Assembly (NCBI GenBank): GCA_036274645.1
Contig: DASUFH010000132.1
Location: 1 to 9,858, forward strand
Reading direction: 5' to 3'
Length of the DNA: 9,858 nt
From: DASUFH01 sp036274645
Lineage (GTDB): Bacteria; Acidobacteriota; Terriglobia; 20CM-2-55-15
Each line of letters opens with the position of its first letter. Positions within the stretch are counted from its first letter, which is position 1. The notes below the pieces were generated by a model. It saw only the letters and a program-made list of their open reading frames with translations. It ran no database searches and was not told the DNA's origin. Shown here piece by piece: positions 1 through 6,437 of the stretch. The translations under genes and the position numbers were made by a program.

Positions 1-486
1 GCGAATAGCAACTACACAATCGCGTTCACCGGGAACACGCTGGAGATCACGCCGGCGACGTTGACGGTGACGGCGAACCATCAGACGAAGATCTACGGCA
101 GCGCAGATCCTGCGCTGACCTACATAGCGAGTGGCTTCCAGTTCAGCGACACGGAAGCGTCGGTGCTGACAGGGATGTTGACCCGTGCACCGGGAGAAAC
201 GGTCTCTGGGAGTCCGTACGCGATCAGCCAGGGAAGCCTGGCGGCGAATAGCAACTACACAATCGCGTTCACCGGGAACACGCTGGAGATCACGCCGGCG
301 ACGTTGACGGTGACGGCGAATCATCAGACGAAGATCTATGGCAGCGCGGATCCTGCGCTGACCTATGTGGCGAGTGGCTTCCAGTTCAGCGACACGGAAG
401 GGTCGGTGCTGACAGGGATGCTGACGCGGGCGGTGGGCGAGACGGTGGCGGGGAGTCCGTACGCGATCAGCCAGGGAAGCCTGGCG
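1..486 (+). repeat. Two tandem 243-bp (81-codon) repeats in the MBG protein gene
   Basis: Bases 1-243 and 244-486 align without gaps and differ at 18 positions by my count (about 93% identical). The first 77 bases are identical, and many of the other changes are synonymous third-position swaps. The third unit begins at 487 with a similar SNYTIAF segment but diverges after about 540. The array probably continues upstream of the window. Near-identity at DNA level points to recent duplication or gene conversion, and such arrays are prone to copy-number change and assembly collapse. Confidence 0.92.
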
Positions 487-1443
487 GCGAACAGCAACTA
501 CACGATCGCGTTTAGCGGAAACACGCTGGTTATCACGCCGAAGTCCGCTTCGGTCACTCCGAACGTGACGTCGAAGGTGTACGGATCTGCGGATCCGGCG
601 CTGACGGGAACGTTGAGTGGATTCCTGGCGGCGGACGGGGTGACGGCGGCGTATAGCCGGACGGCGGGAGAGACGGTCGGAGGTTCGCCGTACACGATCT
701 CGGCGGCTCTGAGTCCGGCGGGAGTGTTGTCGAACTACACGATCACGTACAACACGGCGAACTTCACGATCACCGCGAAACCGTTGACGGTTAGCGGCGC
801 GGTTGTGAACAGCAAGCCTTACGACGGGTTTACTTCCGCTACAGTAGACATGACTGGCGCGGCGCTCGTTGGGGTGGTTTCAGGGGATAGCGTGACGCTG
901 ATCACGGCTGGCGCCAGCGCGTCGTTCCCGAGTTCGGATGTGGGCGCCTATAGCGTCACGATCCTCGGACTCACGCTGGGTGGCGCCGATGCCGGTAATT
1001 ATTCTCTGACCAATCCGATCGCCAGTGCCAGCATCACGGCGTGGAACATTGTGGGTTTCCTGCAGCCAGTGGGCAACCCCAACACATACGCCACGTTCAA
1101 GCAGAATCTGGCAACGGCTCAGTCCAACCCGATCTGGAACACGATCAAGGGTGGGCAGACGGTTCCGCTCAAGTTCCAGGTGTTCACAGGCCCCGGTGGA
1201 ACGGAACTCACGGACGTGAGGATCGTGAAAAATTTCCTGCTGTGGTCGATGTCGTCCTGTACGCCGGGCGTGGAGACTCCCGTCGATACGACCCTGGCCA
1301 CGACCGGCGCGACCGTCTTCCGGTATGACGGAACGCAGTTCATCCAGAACTGGCAGACACCGAAAGGCGCCGGCAAGTGTTACAAAGTGACGCTGGAGAC
1401 AGAGGACGGATCCCAGTTGTCCGCGTATTTCAAAACGAAGTAA
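1..1443 (+). CDS. MBG-repeat surface protein with C-terminal PxKF domain (5' truncated by window edge)
   Basis: The reading frame is open from base 1, so the true start lies upstream; the in-frame TTG at 61 sits inside a repeat and is not a credible start. The product is built of MBG-type (bacterial Ig-like, 'YGSADPALT...GSPYAISQG...SNYTIAF') modules: two nearly identical 81-residue units (nt 1-486), a diverged third (about 487-780, with KVYGSADPALTG) and a fourth YDG-like module (about 780-1045). The last about 130 residues form a PxKF-type domain: GQTVPLKFQV (Pro codon at 1165) is the motif that names the family, and two later cysteines (SSCTPG and GKCYKV) could form a disulfide. Such domains are known from large secreted or cell-surface proteins; adhesion or a structural role is inference. 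No LPXTG or PEP-CTERM sorting signal is seen at the C terminus. The stop is TAA at 1441-1443. Confidence is high for the architecture and low for any precise function. Confidence 0.88.
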   Translation, partial: ANSNYTIAFTGNTLEITPATLTVTANHQTKIYGSADPALTYIASGFQFSDTEASVLTGMLTRAPGETVSGSPYAISQGSLAANSNYTIAFTGNTLEITPATLTVTANHQTKIYGSADPALTYVASGFQFSDTEGSVLTGMLTRAVGETVAGSPYAISQGSLAANSNYTIAFSGNTLVITPKSASVTPNVTSKVYGSADPALTGTLSGFLAADGVTAAYSRTAGETVGGSPYTISAALSPAGVLSNYTITYNTANFTITAKPLTVSGAVVNSKPYDGFTSATVDMTGAALVGVVSGDSVTLITAGASASFPSSDVGAYSVTILGLTLGGADAGNYSLTNPIASASITAWNIVGFLQPVGNPNTYATFKQNLATAQSNPIWNTIKGGQTVPLKFQVFTGPGGTELTDVRIVKNFLLWSMSSCTPGVETPVDTTLATTGATVFRYDGTQFIQNWQTPKGAGKCYKVTLETEDGSQLSAYFKTK

Positions 1444-1464
1444 GACAAGTTATCAATCAGAAAC

Positions 1465-1504
1465 GGCCATCGCTGACGCGGACATAAGCGCGTTGACGAT
1501 GGCC
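1465..1504 (+). terminator. Interrupted hairpin downstream of the MBG gene (possible non-canonical terminator)
   Basis: GGCCATCG (1465-1472) is the exact reverse complement of CGATGGCC (1497-1504). Inside it ACGCG (1476-1480) pairs with CGCGT (1489-1493), separated by a 3x3 internal loop and capped by an 8-nt loop. It starts 21 nt after the MBG stop codon. No T-run follows, so it is not a classical intrinsic terminator. It could act as a transcript-end or mRNA-stabilising structure, which is inference. Confidence 0.4.
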
Positions 1505-1585
1505 GCCCGCTTATCCCGGTCGGCCCTGCGCGCCGCTAGCAGACACGCGATCGCCGTGTCGGGCCGCACCGCATTCGATCCACAA

Positions 1586-1614
1586 TTGACTCCGCGGAAT
1601 GAAACCGTTACGGT
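1586..1614 (+). promoter_or_regulatory. Putative sigma70-type promoter for the propeller-MBL unit
   Basis: TTGACT at 1586-1591 (5 of 6 to the -35 consensus) and TACGGT at 1609-1614 (TAnnnT only) are spaced by 17 nt. Only 7 nt separate the -10 from the ATG at 1622, so transcription would start at about the A of the ATG, giving a leaderless mRNA. No Shine-Dalgarno sequence is visible before that ATG. The -10 is weak, so confidence is modest. Confidence 0.4.
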
Positions 1615-1621
1615 GTCGGGC

Positions 1622-2920
1622 ATGAAACTCGCTCAATTCGGGCTGAGGCGGATTTCTGCGCTGGTGATCCTCGCCGGTCTGGCCGCGTTAGCCGCGGCGC
1701 CCGCCCCGGGCGCCCAGGAGAGCCAGTCGGTTCAGATTATTCCGGTGGATGGCGAGGCCGGTCGATACTGGACGCGATGGCGTGGACCTTCCGGGCAGGG
1801 ACTGGTTTCGGGCGGTAGCTATCCCGATCAATGGTCCGATAAGGAAAATATCCTCTGGAAGACGCCTCTGACCGGAGAAGGGAACTCGTCCCCGATTGTC
1901 TGGCGTGACCGGATTTTTCTCACGAACGCGTCGCTCGACGGAAAGAGGCTGTCGGTCCTGGCGTTTCGCGCGTCTGATGGCGCCCGTCTGTGGGAGAGCG
2001 CCGCGCCGGAAGGGCGCGTCGAATTCACCCGCGACAAGAATGGACACGCATCCGCCACACCCGTGACGGATGGAGAACGCATCTATGTGTCGTTTGGCAG
2101 CCGCGGCCTGATGGCGTTTTCCCTCGAAGGCAAGCTGGAGTGGCGCCGCGACCTGGGTCCGATCGACAACTACTGGGGAACCGCCGGCTCGCCTCTTCTG
2201 TATAAGGACCGCGTCATCGTCTATCAGGACCAGAGCCGCGACTCCTTCATTGCGGCGTTCAACGCCCGCACGGGCGATCCCCTCTGGCGCACGCGCCGCT
2301 CGGCAACGGTCGGCTGGGGAACGCCGGTGGCGATCCGCGCCCACGGCCGGGACGAGATTGTGGTCAACGGACAGAACGCCGTAATTGCCTACGATCCCAC
2401 CGACGGCCATGAGCTCTGGCGGGTGAACGGGACCACGGTCGAGACCATTCCCACGCCGGTCGTCGCGCACGGCCTGATCTTCAGCTCCTCCGGCCGGGCA
2501 GGGCCGACTCTGGCGATCCGTCCCGGCGGCGAAGGCGATGTGACGCGAACCCATGTCGAGTGGTCCAGCCCACGGGGCTCGCCCTTCGTCCCGTCGCCAA
2601 TCGCGTACGGCGATCATCTTTATATGGTCAACGACATGACCAGCATCGTGACGTCCTTCGAAGCCGCCACCGGGCGGTCCCTGTGGCAGAGCCGGCTCGG
2701 CGCGGCCCAGCGCGAAGGATTTTCCGCGTCTCCCGTCGCCGTCGAGGGCAAAGTCTTTTTTACGAACGACGAAGGCGAGACCTTCGTGCTGCGCGCCGGG
2801 TCCACATTCGACCTGGTTCGGGTGAACCGCATCGGCGAGCCGACGCTGGCTTCGCCCGCGCTGGTCGGCGGTCGCTGGTATATCCGGACCACCAGACATC
2901 TTCTTGCGATTGGAAAATAG
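1622..2920 (+). CDS. Exported PQQ-like (BamB-type) beta-propeller protein
   Basis: The start is placed at ATG 1622 because it gives a clear Sec signal peptide: Lys/Arg-rich start, hydrophobic ISALVILAGLAALAAA, and a likely cleavage site near APGAQ. An in-frame TTG at 1493 would add 43 Arg/Ala-rich residues ahead of the signal and is rejected. The 432-residue product carries repeated PQQ-like blades with the pattern 'A-F/Y-x-x-x-x-G-x-x-L-W': AFRASDGARLWES (114-126), AFSLEGKLEWRR (165-176), AYDPTDGHELWRV (256-268) and SFEAATGRSLWQS (345-357), plus NGQNAVIAY. An early WRGPSGQG (53-60) and NILWKTPL (76-83) are typical of this periplasmic family. The propeller is probably a 7- or 8-bladed scaffold; I see no quinoprotein dehydrogenase active-site signature, so an enzyme role is not supported. 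The MBL hydrolase gene follows after 3 bp, suggesting co-transcription and a shared periplasmic task. Confidence 0.85.
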   Translation: MKLAQFGLRRISALVILAGLAALAAAPAPGAQESQSVQIIPVDGEAGRYWTRWRGPSGQGLVSGGSYPDQWSDKENILWKTPLTGEGNSSPIVWRDRIFLTNASLDGKRLSVLAFRASDGARLWESAAPEGRVEFTRDKNGHASATPVTDGERIYVSFGSRGLMAFSLEGKLEWRRDLGPIDNYWGTAGSPLLYKDRVIVYQDQSRDSFIAAFNARTGDPLWRTRRSATVGWGTPVAIRAHGRDEIVVNGQNAVIAYDPTDGHELWRVNGTTVETIPTPVVAHGLIFSSSGRAGPTLAIRPGGEGDVTRTHVEWSSPRGSPFVPSPIAYGDHLYMVNDMTSIVTSFEAATGRSLWQSRLGAAQREGFSASPVAVEGKVFFTNDEGETFVLRAGSTFDLVRVNRIGEPTLASPALVGGRWYIRTTRHLLAIGK

Positions 2921-2923
2921 CCG

Positions 2924-3895
2924 ATGATCCATCATCGCCGCGCCCTCCTCGTTGCCGCCTTTGCGGCCATCCTGACGCTGCTTTCCGTCTGGTCCGGATA
3001 CACCCAGAACGCGAAGCCTGCTGGAACCCTCCGCATCGCGAAGGTGAAGGGCGATCTATACATGATTTCGGGCGAAGGCGGTAACGTCGCGGTCTATGTT
3101 ACGGGGGAAGGCGTCGTGCTGGTCGACGACATGTTCGACCGCAATCACGCCGATATCCTGGCGCAGGTGAAGTCGGTGACGCCGCAGCCGGTCCGCTATG
3201 TCATCAATACCCATCAGCATGACGACCATGCGGGCGGCGACATGAAGATGCTTCCGATCGCCGAGGTCATTGCGCACCGCAACGCCCGGGCCAATCTGGT
3301 CGATATCAAGCAGCCGTATTACGAAGATACCCCGGGCACACCCATCGGCCTGCCGCGTCTCACCTTCAATGACGAGTTCTCGATTCATCTGGGAGGCAAG
3401 GAGATCACGGCCCGGTATTTCGGGCGCGGTCACACCAGCGGCGATGTCGTTGTTCTGTTTCCGGAGTTGAAGGCGATCCATACCGGAGACCTGTTTCTCG
3501 GCCGCGCCGCCGGCCGCGGGGGTCCCGCAACGAGCCGGCCGCCGGGCGCGAATATCTATGTGGACTACGCCCAGGGCGGCAGTTTTCTCGACTGGACGAA
3601 GACGCTCGATGGGGCGCTGCAACTCGATTTCGATACCGTCATTCCCGGGCACGGTCCCGTATCCACCAAAGCCGATGTCGTGAAGTTTCGATCGGATATC
3701 GAAACCATGCGCAACCGTCTTGTGGGTTTCGTGCGCGACGGAAAAACGAAGGACGACATCGTCAGGACGCTTGAAGCGGATTACGGGTGGCGCGCCACCG
3801 GCTGTCCTCCGAGTCCGCCCACACCGGGGTGCCTGCAATTCCAGCAGTCCGATTCGATGTTCCGGGAACTGCAGTCCATCGCGGCAGGAAAATGA
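2924..3895 (+). CDS. Exported MBL-fold metallo-hydrolase
   Basis: The 323-residue protein belongs to the metallo-beta-lactamase superfamily. Residues 1-28 form a signal peptide (HHRR, then a hydrophobic run, cleavage near SGYTQ). The zinc site is complete: H97-x-H99-x-D101-H102 in NTHQHDDHAGGD, H170 in GRGHTSGD, D189 in HTGD and H243 in PGHGP. This is a full binuclear site, so the enzyme should be active as a hydrolase, probably in the periplasm. The substrate cannot be told from sequence. Candidates known in the superfamily include beta-lactam, lactone, thioester and sulfatase-like activities; an antibiotic-resistance role should not be assumed. A C-terminal segment holds C294 and C303 around a Pro-rich loop (CPPSPPTPGC), which could form a disulfide. 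The start is ATG 2924, 3 bp after the upstream stop with no strong ribosome site, consistent with translational coupling to the propeller gene. Confidence 0.88.
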   Translation: MIHHRRALLVAAFAAILTLLSVWSGYTQNAKPAGTLRIAKVKGDLYMISGEGGNVAVYVTGEGVVLVDDMFDRNHADILAQVKSVTPQPVRYVINTHQHDDHAGGDMKMLPIAEVIAHRNARANLVDIKQPYYEDTPGTPIGLPRLTFNDEFSIHLGGKEITARYFGRGHTSGDVVVLFPELKAIHTGDLFLGRAAGRGGPATSRPPGANIYVDYAQGGSFLDWTKTLDGALQLDFDTVIPGHGPVSTKADVVKFRSDIETMRNRLVGFVRDGKTKDDIVRTLEADYGWRATGCPPSPPTPGCLQFQQSDSMFRELQSIAAGK

Positions 3896-3899
3896 ACGG

Positions 3900-3981
3900 C
3901 CCCCTTGTTGGGGCGGTCTATGACCGCCCGACGTTTCGGCAACGCTGGGCGGTCATAGGCCGCCCCTACAGGCAGGCGGGG
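3900..3981. repeat. Palindromic intergenic repeat element, copy 1
   Basis: Two REP-like hairpins face each other. GGGCGGTC-TAT-GACCGCCC (3911-3929) is a perfect 8-bp stem with a 3-nt loop. GGGCGGTC-ATA-GGCCGCCC (3947-3965) has one mismatch. The right end continues as CTACAGGCAGGCGGGG (to 3981), the same end as copy 2. The element starts a few bases after the MBL stop codon and ends 28 nt before the cytochrome ribosome-binding site. It encodes nothing. The arrangement resembles a REPIN or a small MITE. Confidence 0.8.
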
Positions 3982-4009
3982 TCAATCCAACTGAGGCGGA
4001 ATCAGACGC

Positions 4010-4015
4010 GGAGGT
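4010..4015 (+). promoter_or_regulatory. Shine-Dalgarno sequence that favours a TTG start for the cytochrome gene
   Basis: GGAGGT at 4010-4015 abuts the ATG at 4016 with no spacer, too close for normal initiation. The in-frame TTG at 4022 lies 6 nt downstream of it, a normal distance. The ribosome site therefore points to TTG 4022, shortening the protein by two residues. Confidence 0.6.
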
Positions 4016-4021
4016 ATGAAT

Positions 4022-5257
4022 TTGACTGTTAAATCATTCGTTATTCCGGCGGTGATGGCGGGCCTGGCGGTTGCCATCGCAGTCGAGGTCCGGTCGGAAG
4101 CGGTTCCCCCGGCGCCGCAAACCGGCGCGGCGACCTATGTGGGCTCGAAAACATGCGCGCAATGTCATCCGGGAATCTATGAACGGTGGTCCAAGACCCG
4201 AATGGCGAACGTCGTAACCGATCCCAAAGTACACCCGGAGAACGTCCTGCCCGACTTTTCCAAATCGGATCCGCTGGTGACCTTCAAGCTGGACGATGTC
4301 GCATTTGTGTACGGCAGCAAATGGAAACAGCGCTACTTCAAGAAGGTGGGCGACGACTACTATCCGCTGCCGGCCCAGTGGGACGTCGCCCACAAACAAT
4401 GGCGGGCCTACTTCGTGCAGCCCAACACCGACTGGTGGGTTCCGTTCTACGAGCCCGACAACATGAAGCGTCCCACCGGGCCACTCTGCGACGGTTGCCA
4501 CTCGGTCAATTACGACGTCAAGACGAAGACCGTCACGGAATGGAATGTGGGCTGTGAACGATGTCACGGTCCGGGAAGCGAACACGCCCGCTCCATGCGG
4601 CGCGACGCCATCGTCAATCCGGCGCGCCTGGACTACGTTCGCGCTAACGACACATGCATCCAGTGTCATTCCCAGGGACAGCCGTTGAAGAATCCCGTTG
4701 AGGGAAAGTACTACGACTGGCCGGTCGGCTTTCAGCAGGGCGGCAACCTGAAGGACTACTGGAAGCTGGAAGAACACAAACTGGGGGAGACGACGTTCAC
4801 ACATTTTGCGGACGGAACCGCCCACAAGAACCGGATGCAGGGCAACGATTACGTGCAGAGCCTGATGTACCGTCGCGGGGTAACCTGCTTCAGCTGCCAC
4901 GATGTGCACGGCACACCGAACAACGCCGATCTGGTCAAACCCGTATCCCAGCTCTGCCTGACTTGTCATGGACCCGCTTCACCCAACGGCCCCCACGCTC
5001 CGACGATTGAAGCGCACACCCGCCACACGGCAGGCAGCGCCGGCTCGGAGTGCGTGTCGTGCCACATGCCGAAAGTCGCGCAGGAAATCGCGGATATCAA
5101 CATCCGAAGCCATACGTTCAATTTCGTCGGTCCGGAACTGACGGAGGAGTTCAAGGTTCCGAACGCCTGCACCGGCTGTCATACCGACAAGACCACCGAG
5201 TGGGCGCGAGAAGCGCTCAAGAACTGGCCGGGCCTTTCGCCATGGCGCTTAAAGTAG
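4022..5257 (+). CDS. Exported octaheme c-type cytochrome (cytochrome c554-like)
   Basis: Eight CxxCH heme-binding motifs are present: CAQCH (47-51), CDGCH (158-162), CERCH (180-184), CIQCH (214-218), CFSCH (291-295), CLTCH (314-318), CVSCH (346-350) and CTGCH (385-389), numbered from ATG 4016. A signal peptide (about residues 1-28, VIPAVMAGLAVAIAV) directs export for periplasmic heme attachment. The layout, YVGSKTCAQCH near the mature N terminus and many extra His residues that could be distal ligands, resembles the cytochrome c554/multiheme family. All eight motifs are CxxCH; the CxxCK heme of octaheme tetrathionate or nitrite reductases is missing, so electron transfer is more likely than catalysis at such a site. 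Its redox partner is unknown, and no oxidoreductase subunit lies beside it. The TTG start is chosen from the spacing of GGAGGT; ATG 4016 is the alternative. The gene sits between two copies of a palindromic repeat. Confidence 0.88.
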   Translation: MTVKSFVIPAVMAGLAVAIAVEVRSEAVPPAPQTGAATYVGSKTCAQCHPGIYERWSKTRMANVVTDPKVHPENVLPDFSKSDPLVTFKLDDVAFVYGSKWKQRYFKKVGDDYYPLPAQWDVAHKQWRAYFVQPNTDWWVPFYEPDNMKRPTGPLCDGCHSVNYDVKTKTVTEWNVGCERCHGPGSEHARSMRRDAIVNPARLDYVRANDTCIQCHSQGQPLKNPVEGKYYDWPVGFQQGGNLKDYWKLEEHKLGETTFTHFADGTAHKNRMQGNDYVQSLMYRRGVTCFSCHDVHGTPNNADLVKPVSQLCLTCHGPASPNGPHAPTIEAHTRHTAGSAGSECVSCHMPKVAQEIADINIRSHTFNFVGPELTEEFKVPNACTGCHTDKTTEWAREALKNWPGLSPWRLK

Positions 5258-5264
5258 AGGTTTG

Positions 5265-5391
5265 CCCCACCTCTGCTTGTAGGGACGGTCTATGACCGCC
5301 CGGCGTTTCAGGGCGACGTTCTGTTCAATCAGAGATTTTCACTCCGAAACGTCGGGCGGTCATAATAGACCGCCCCTACAGGCAGGCGGGG
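5265..5391. repeat. Palindromic intergenic repeat element, copy 2 (long inverted repeat)
   Basis: The left arm (5265-5310) and right arm (5344-5391) are imperfect inverted repeats of about 46-48 nt around a spacer of about 33 nt. The reverse complement of the right arm reads CCCCGCCTGCCTGTAGGGGC, then GGTCTATTATGACCGCCCGA and CGTTTCGG. The left arm matches this with a few substitutions and a 3-nt difference in the TAT/TATTAT loop. Each arm contains its own small GGTC...GACC hairpin. No transposase or obvious target-site duplication is present. It begins 7 nt after the cytochrome stop codon and may also act as its transcript end, although no T-run follows. Confidence 0.82.
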
Positions 5392-5424
5392 ACCTTCGGC
5401 GTGCCGGCCTGATTCACAGCCCGC

Positions 5425-5453
5425 TGGACATCGACGAGCGCGTGCGTTAGTTT
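5425..5453 (+). promoter_or_regulatory. Putative promoter of the alpha/beta hydrolase gene
   Basis: TGGACA (5425-5430, 5 of 6 to the -35 consensus) and TAGTTT (5448-5453) are spaced exactly 17 nt. The ATG at 5465 follows 11 nt after the -10, so the predicted leader is only about 5 nt. No Shine-Dalgarno sequence lies in TTCCCCGCCAA before the ATG. This fits near-leaderless expression and independent transcription from the upstream cytochrome gene. Confidence 0.45.
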
Positions 5454-5464
5454 TTCCCCGCCAA

Positions 5465-6211
5465 ATGAAACGATTTGCTCTCATCGTGTGTGTGCTGCTT
5501 GCCGTGGTGACCTTGCTATATCCGGCCGACAAGCCCGTGGACGGATTCATTCCGCGAACTTACCGAAGCCGGGCCGGGAACATGCCGTACCGTCTGTTTG
5601 AGCCGGCGGGAATCGAGCCGCAGCGCCGCTACCCACTGGTGGTCTGGCTGCATGGCGCGGGCGGAGCGGGGATCGACAATCTGAAGCAGATCGAAGGCGA
5701 TCAGGTTCCCGGAACACACATCTGGACGCGCAAGGAAAATCAGGCCAGATATCCCGCGTTTGTCGTGGCTCCGCAGTCTCCCGGCGCCTGGGGGCCCGAC
5801 GAGGGGGAACTCAGCAGGGAAGCCCTGCTCGCCGTCGAGATCGTGGAGGCGCTCAAGAGGGAATTTCCGATCGATCCGGACCGGGTTTATGTCGCGGGTC
5901 AGTCCAATGGCGGATTCGGCGTCTGGAGCCTGATCACCGAGCGTCCGGACTTGTTTGCGGCGGCCATCCCTCTTTGCGGAGGAGGCGATCCGAAGCGCGC
6001 GGCCGCGCTGGTCCACATGCCGATATGGGCATTCCATGGGGACCGGGACGACGTCATTCCGGTGAGCTATTCCCGCGACATGATCGCCGCCATCCGAAAG
6101 GCCGGCGGTTTCCCGAAGTACACCGAATACAAAGGCGTCGATCACAACGTCTGGACCCCGGCTTTCCGGGAGGCCGGACTCGTTGACTGGCTGTTTGCCC
6201 AGCGTCGTTAA
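5465..6211 (+). CDS. Exported alpha/beta hydrolase (esterase/peptidase-like)
   Basis: The 248-residue product has an N-terminal hydrophobic signal (residues 4-19, FALIVCVLLAVVTLLY, probable cleavage near PADKP) and a compact alpha/beta hydrolase fold. Visible motifs in order are the oxyanion-side WLHGAGG (61-67), the nucleophile elbow G145-Q-S147-N-G149, the acid D195 in HGDRDDVIP (191-199) and the base H227 in GVDHNVW. The triad is complete, so the enzyme should be active. The pattern (PLVVWLHG, DPDRVYVAGQSNGG, P.WAFHG..D..IP) is that of the predicted-peptidase/PHB-depolymerase/dienelactone-hydrolase-like group; the substrate may be an ester, but that is not determinable here. It stands alone on its strand, 207 bp after the cytochrome gene with a repeat element between, and 326 bp before a convergent transporter gene. 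Confidence 0.85.
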   Translation: MKRFALIVCVLLAVVTLLYPADKPVDGFIPRTYRSRAGNMPYRLFEPAGIEPQRRYPLVVWLHGAGGAGIDNLKQIEGDQVPGTHIWTRKENQARYPAFVVAPQSPGAWGPDEGELSREALLAVEIVEALKREFPIDPDRVYVAGQSNGGFGVWSLITERPDLFAAAIPLCGGGDPKRAAALVHMPIWAFHGDRDDVIPVSYSRDMIAAIRKAGGFPKYTEYKGVDHNVWTPAFREAGLVDWLFAQRR

Positions 6212-6244
6212 GGGCCGTCGCCCCCAATTCCTGACAAAGAATTC

Positions 6245-6283
6245 ATGAAATCTTCATGCTGCTCAAGCAGCATCTTCGCCTAG
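6245..6283 (+). CDS. Possible 12-codon leader-like peptide MKSSCCSSSIFA
   Basis: ATG 6245 opens a 12-codon frame ending at TAG 6281-6283, with seven consecutive Ser/Cys codons (Ser-Ser-Cys-Cys-Ser-Ser-Ser). Runs of one amino-acid type are typical of attenuation leader peptides. However, no gene follows the downstream terminator on this strand, and the ribosome site (ACAAAGAATTC) is weak. The Ser/Cys run also coincides with the hairpin at 6256-6273, so the composition may simply reflect the palindrome. Low confidence that it is translated. Confidence 0.12.
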   Translation: MKSSCCSSSIFA

Positions 6284-6437
6284 GCTCTTCTCTGTTCGAG
6301 ATTGTTGATAGCGCGAATGTTACTCCACGAGAATATCCACGATTTGATACCAATCGACTTGCCGGGTCGGCGCTTCGAGCGCTGATTCCCAGCCATCCAT
6401 AACGAGCGGAGATTTTCCGCTGTTCTCTTTTCAACGG

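Noticed and set aside
1493..1621. 43-codon N-terminal extension of the propeller protein from TTG 1493
   Set aside because: It would place an Arg/Ala-rich stretch before a good signal peptide, and it overlaps the hairpin at 1465-1504.
1688..2935. A 415-codon open frame on the minus strand opposite the propeller gene
   Set aside because: It has no recognisable domain, is Arg/Gly/Asp-rich as expected for antisense of a high-GC gene, and the plus strand encodes a clear signal peptide and repeated blades.
4034..4969. Long minus-strand frame opposite the cytochrome gene
   Set aside because: The plus strand has eight CxxCH motifs and a signal peptide, and the antisense product has no identifiable family feature.
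3900..5391. Composite transposon around the cytochrome gene
   Set aside because: There is no transposase, no target-site duplication at either element, and the two elements differ in length; kept only as a low-level inference in findings.
5409..5450. Short coding-like stretch (LIHSPLDIDERVR then TAG) between copy 2 and the hydrolase
   Set aside because: It might be a gene remnant cut by the repeat element, but it is too short to recognise and overlaps the putative promoter.
5329..5550. Minus-strand frame encoding a peptide with LPVGAVYYDRPTF
   Set aside because: The motif is just translated palindromic repeat (the same VGAVYDRPTF appears in a frame across copy 1 at 3900-3981), a common source of spurious hypothetical proteins.
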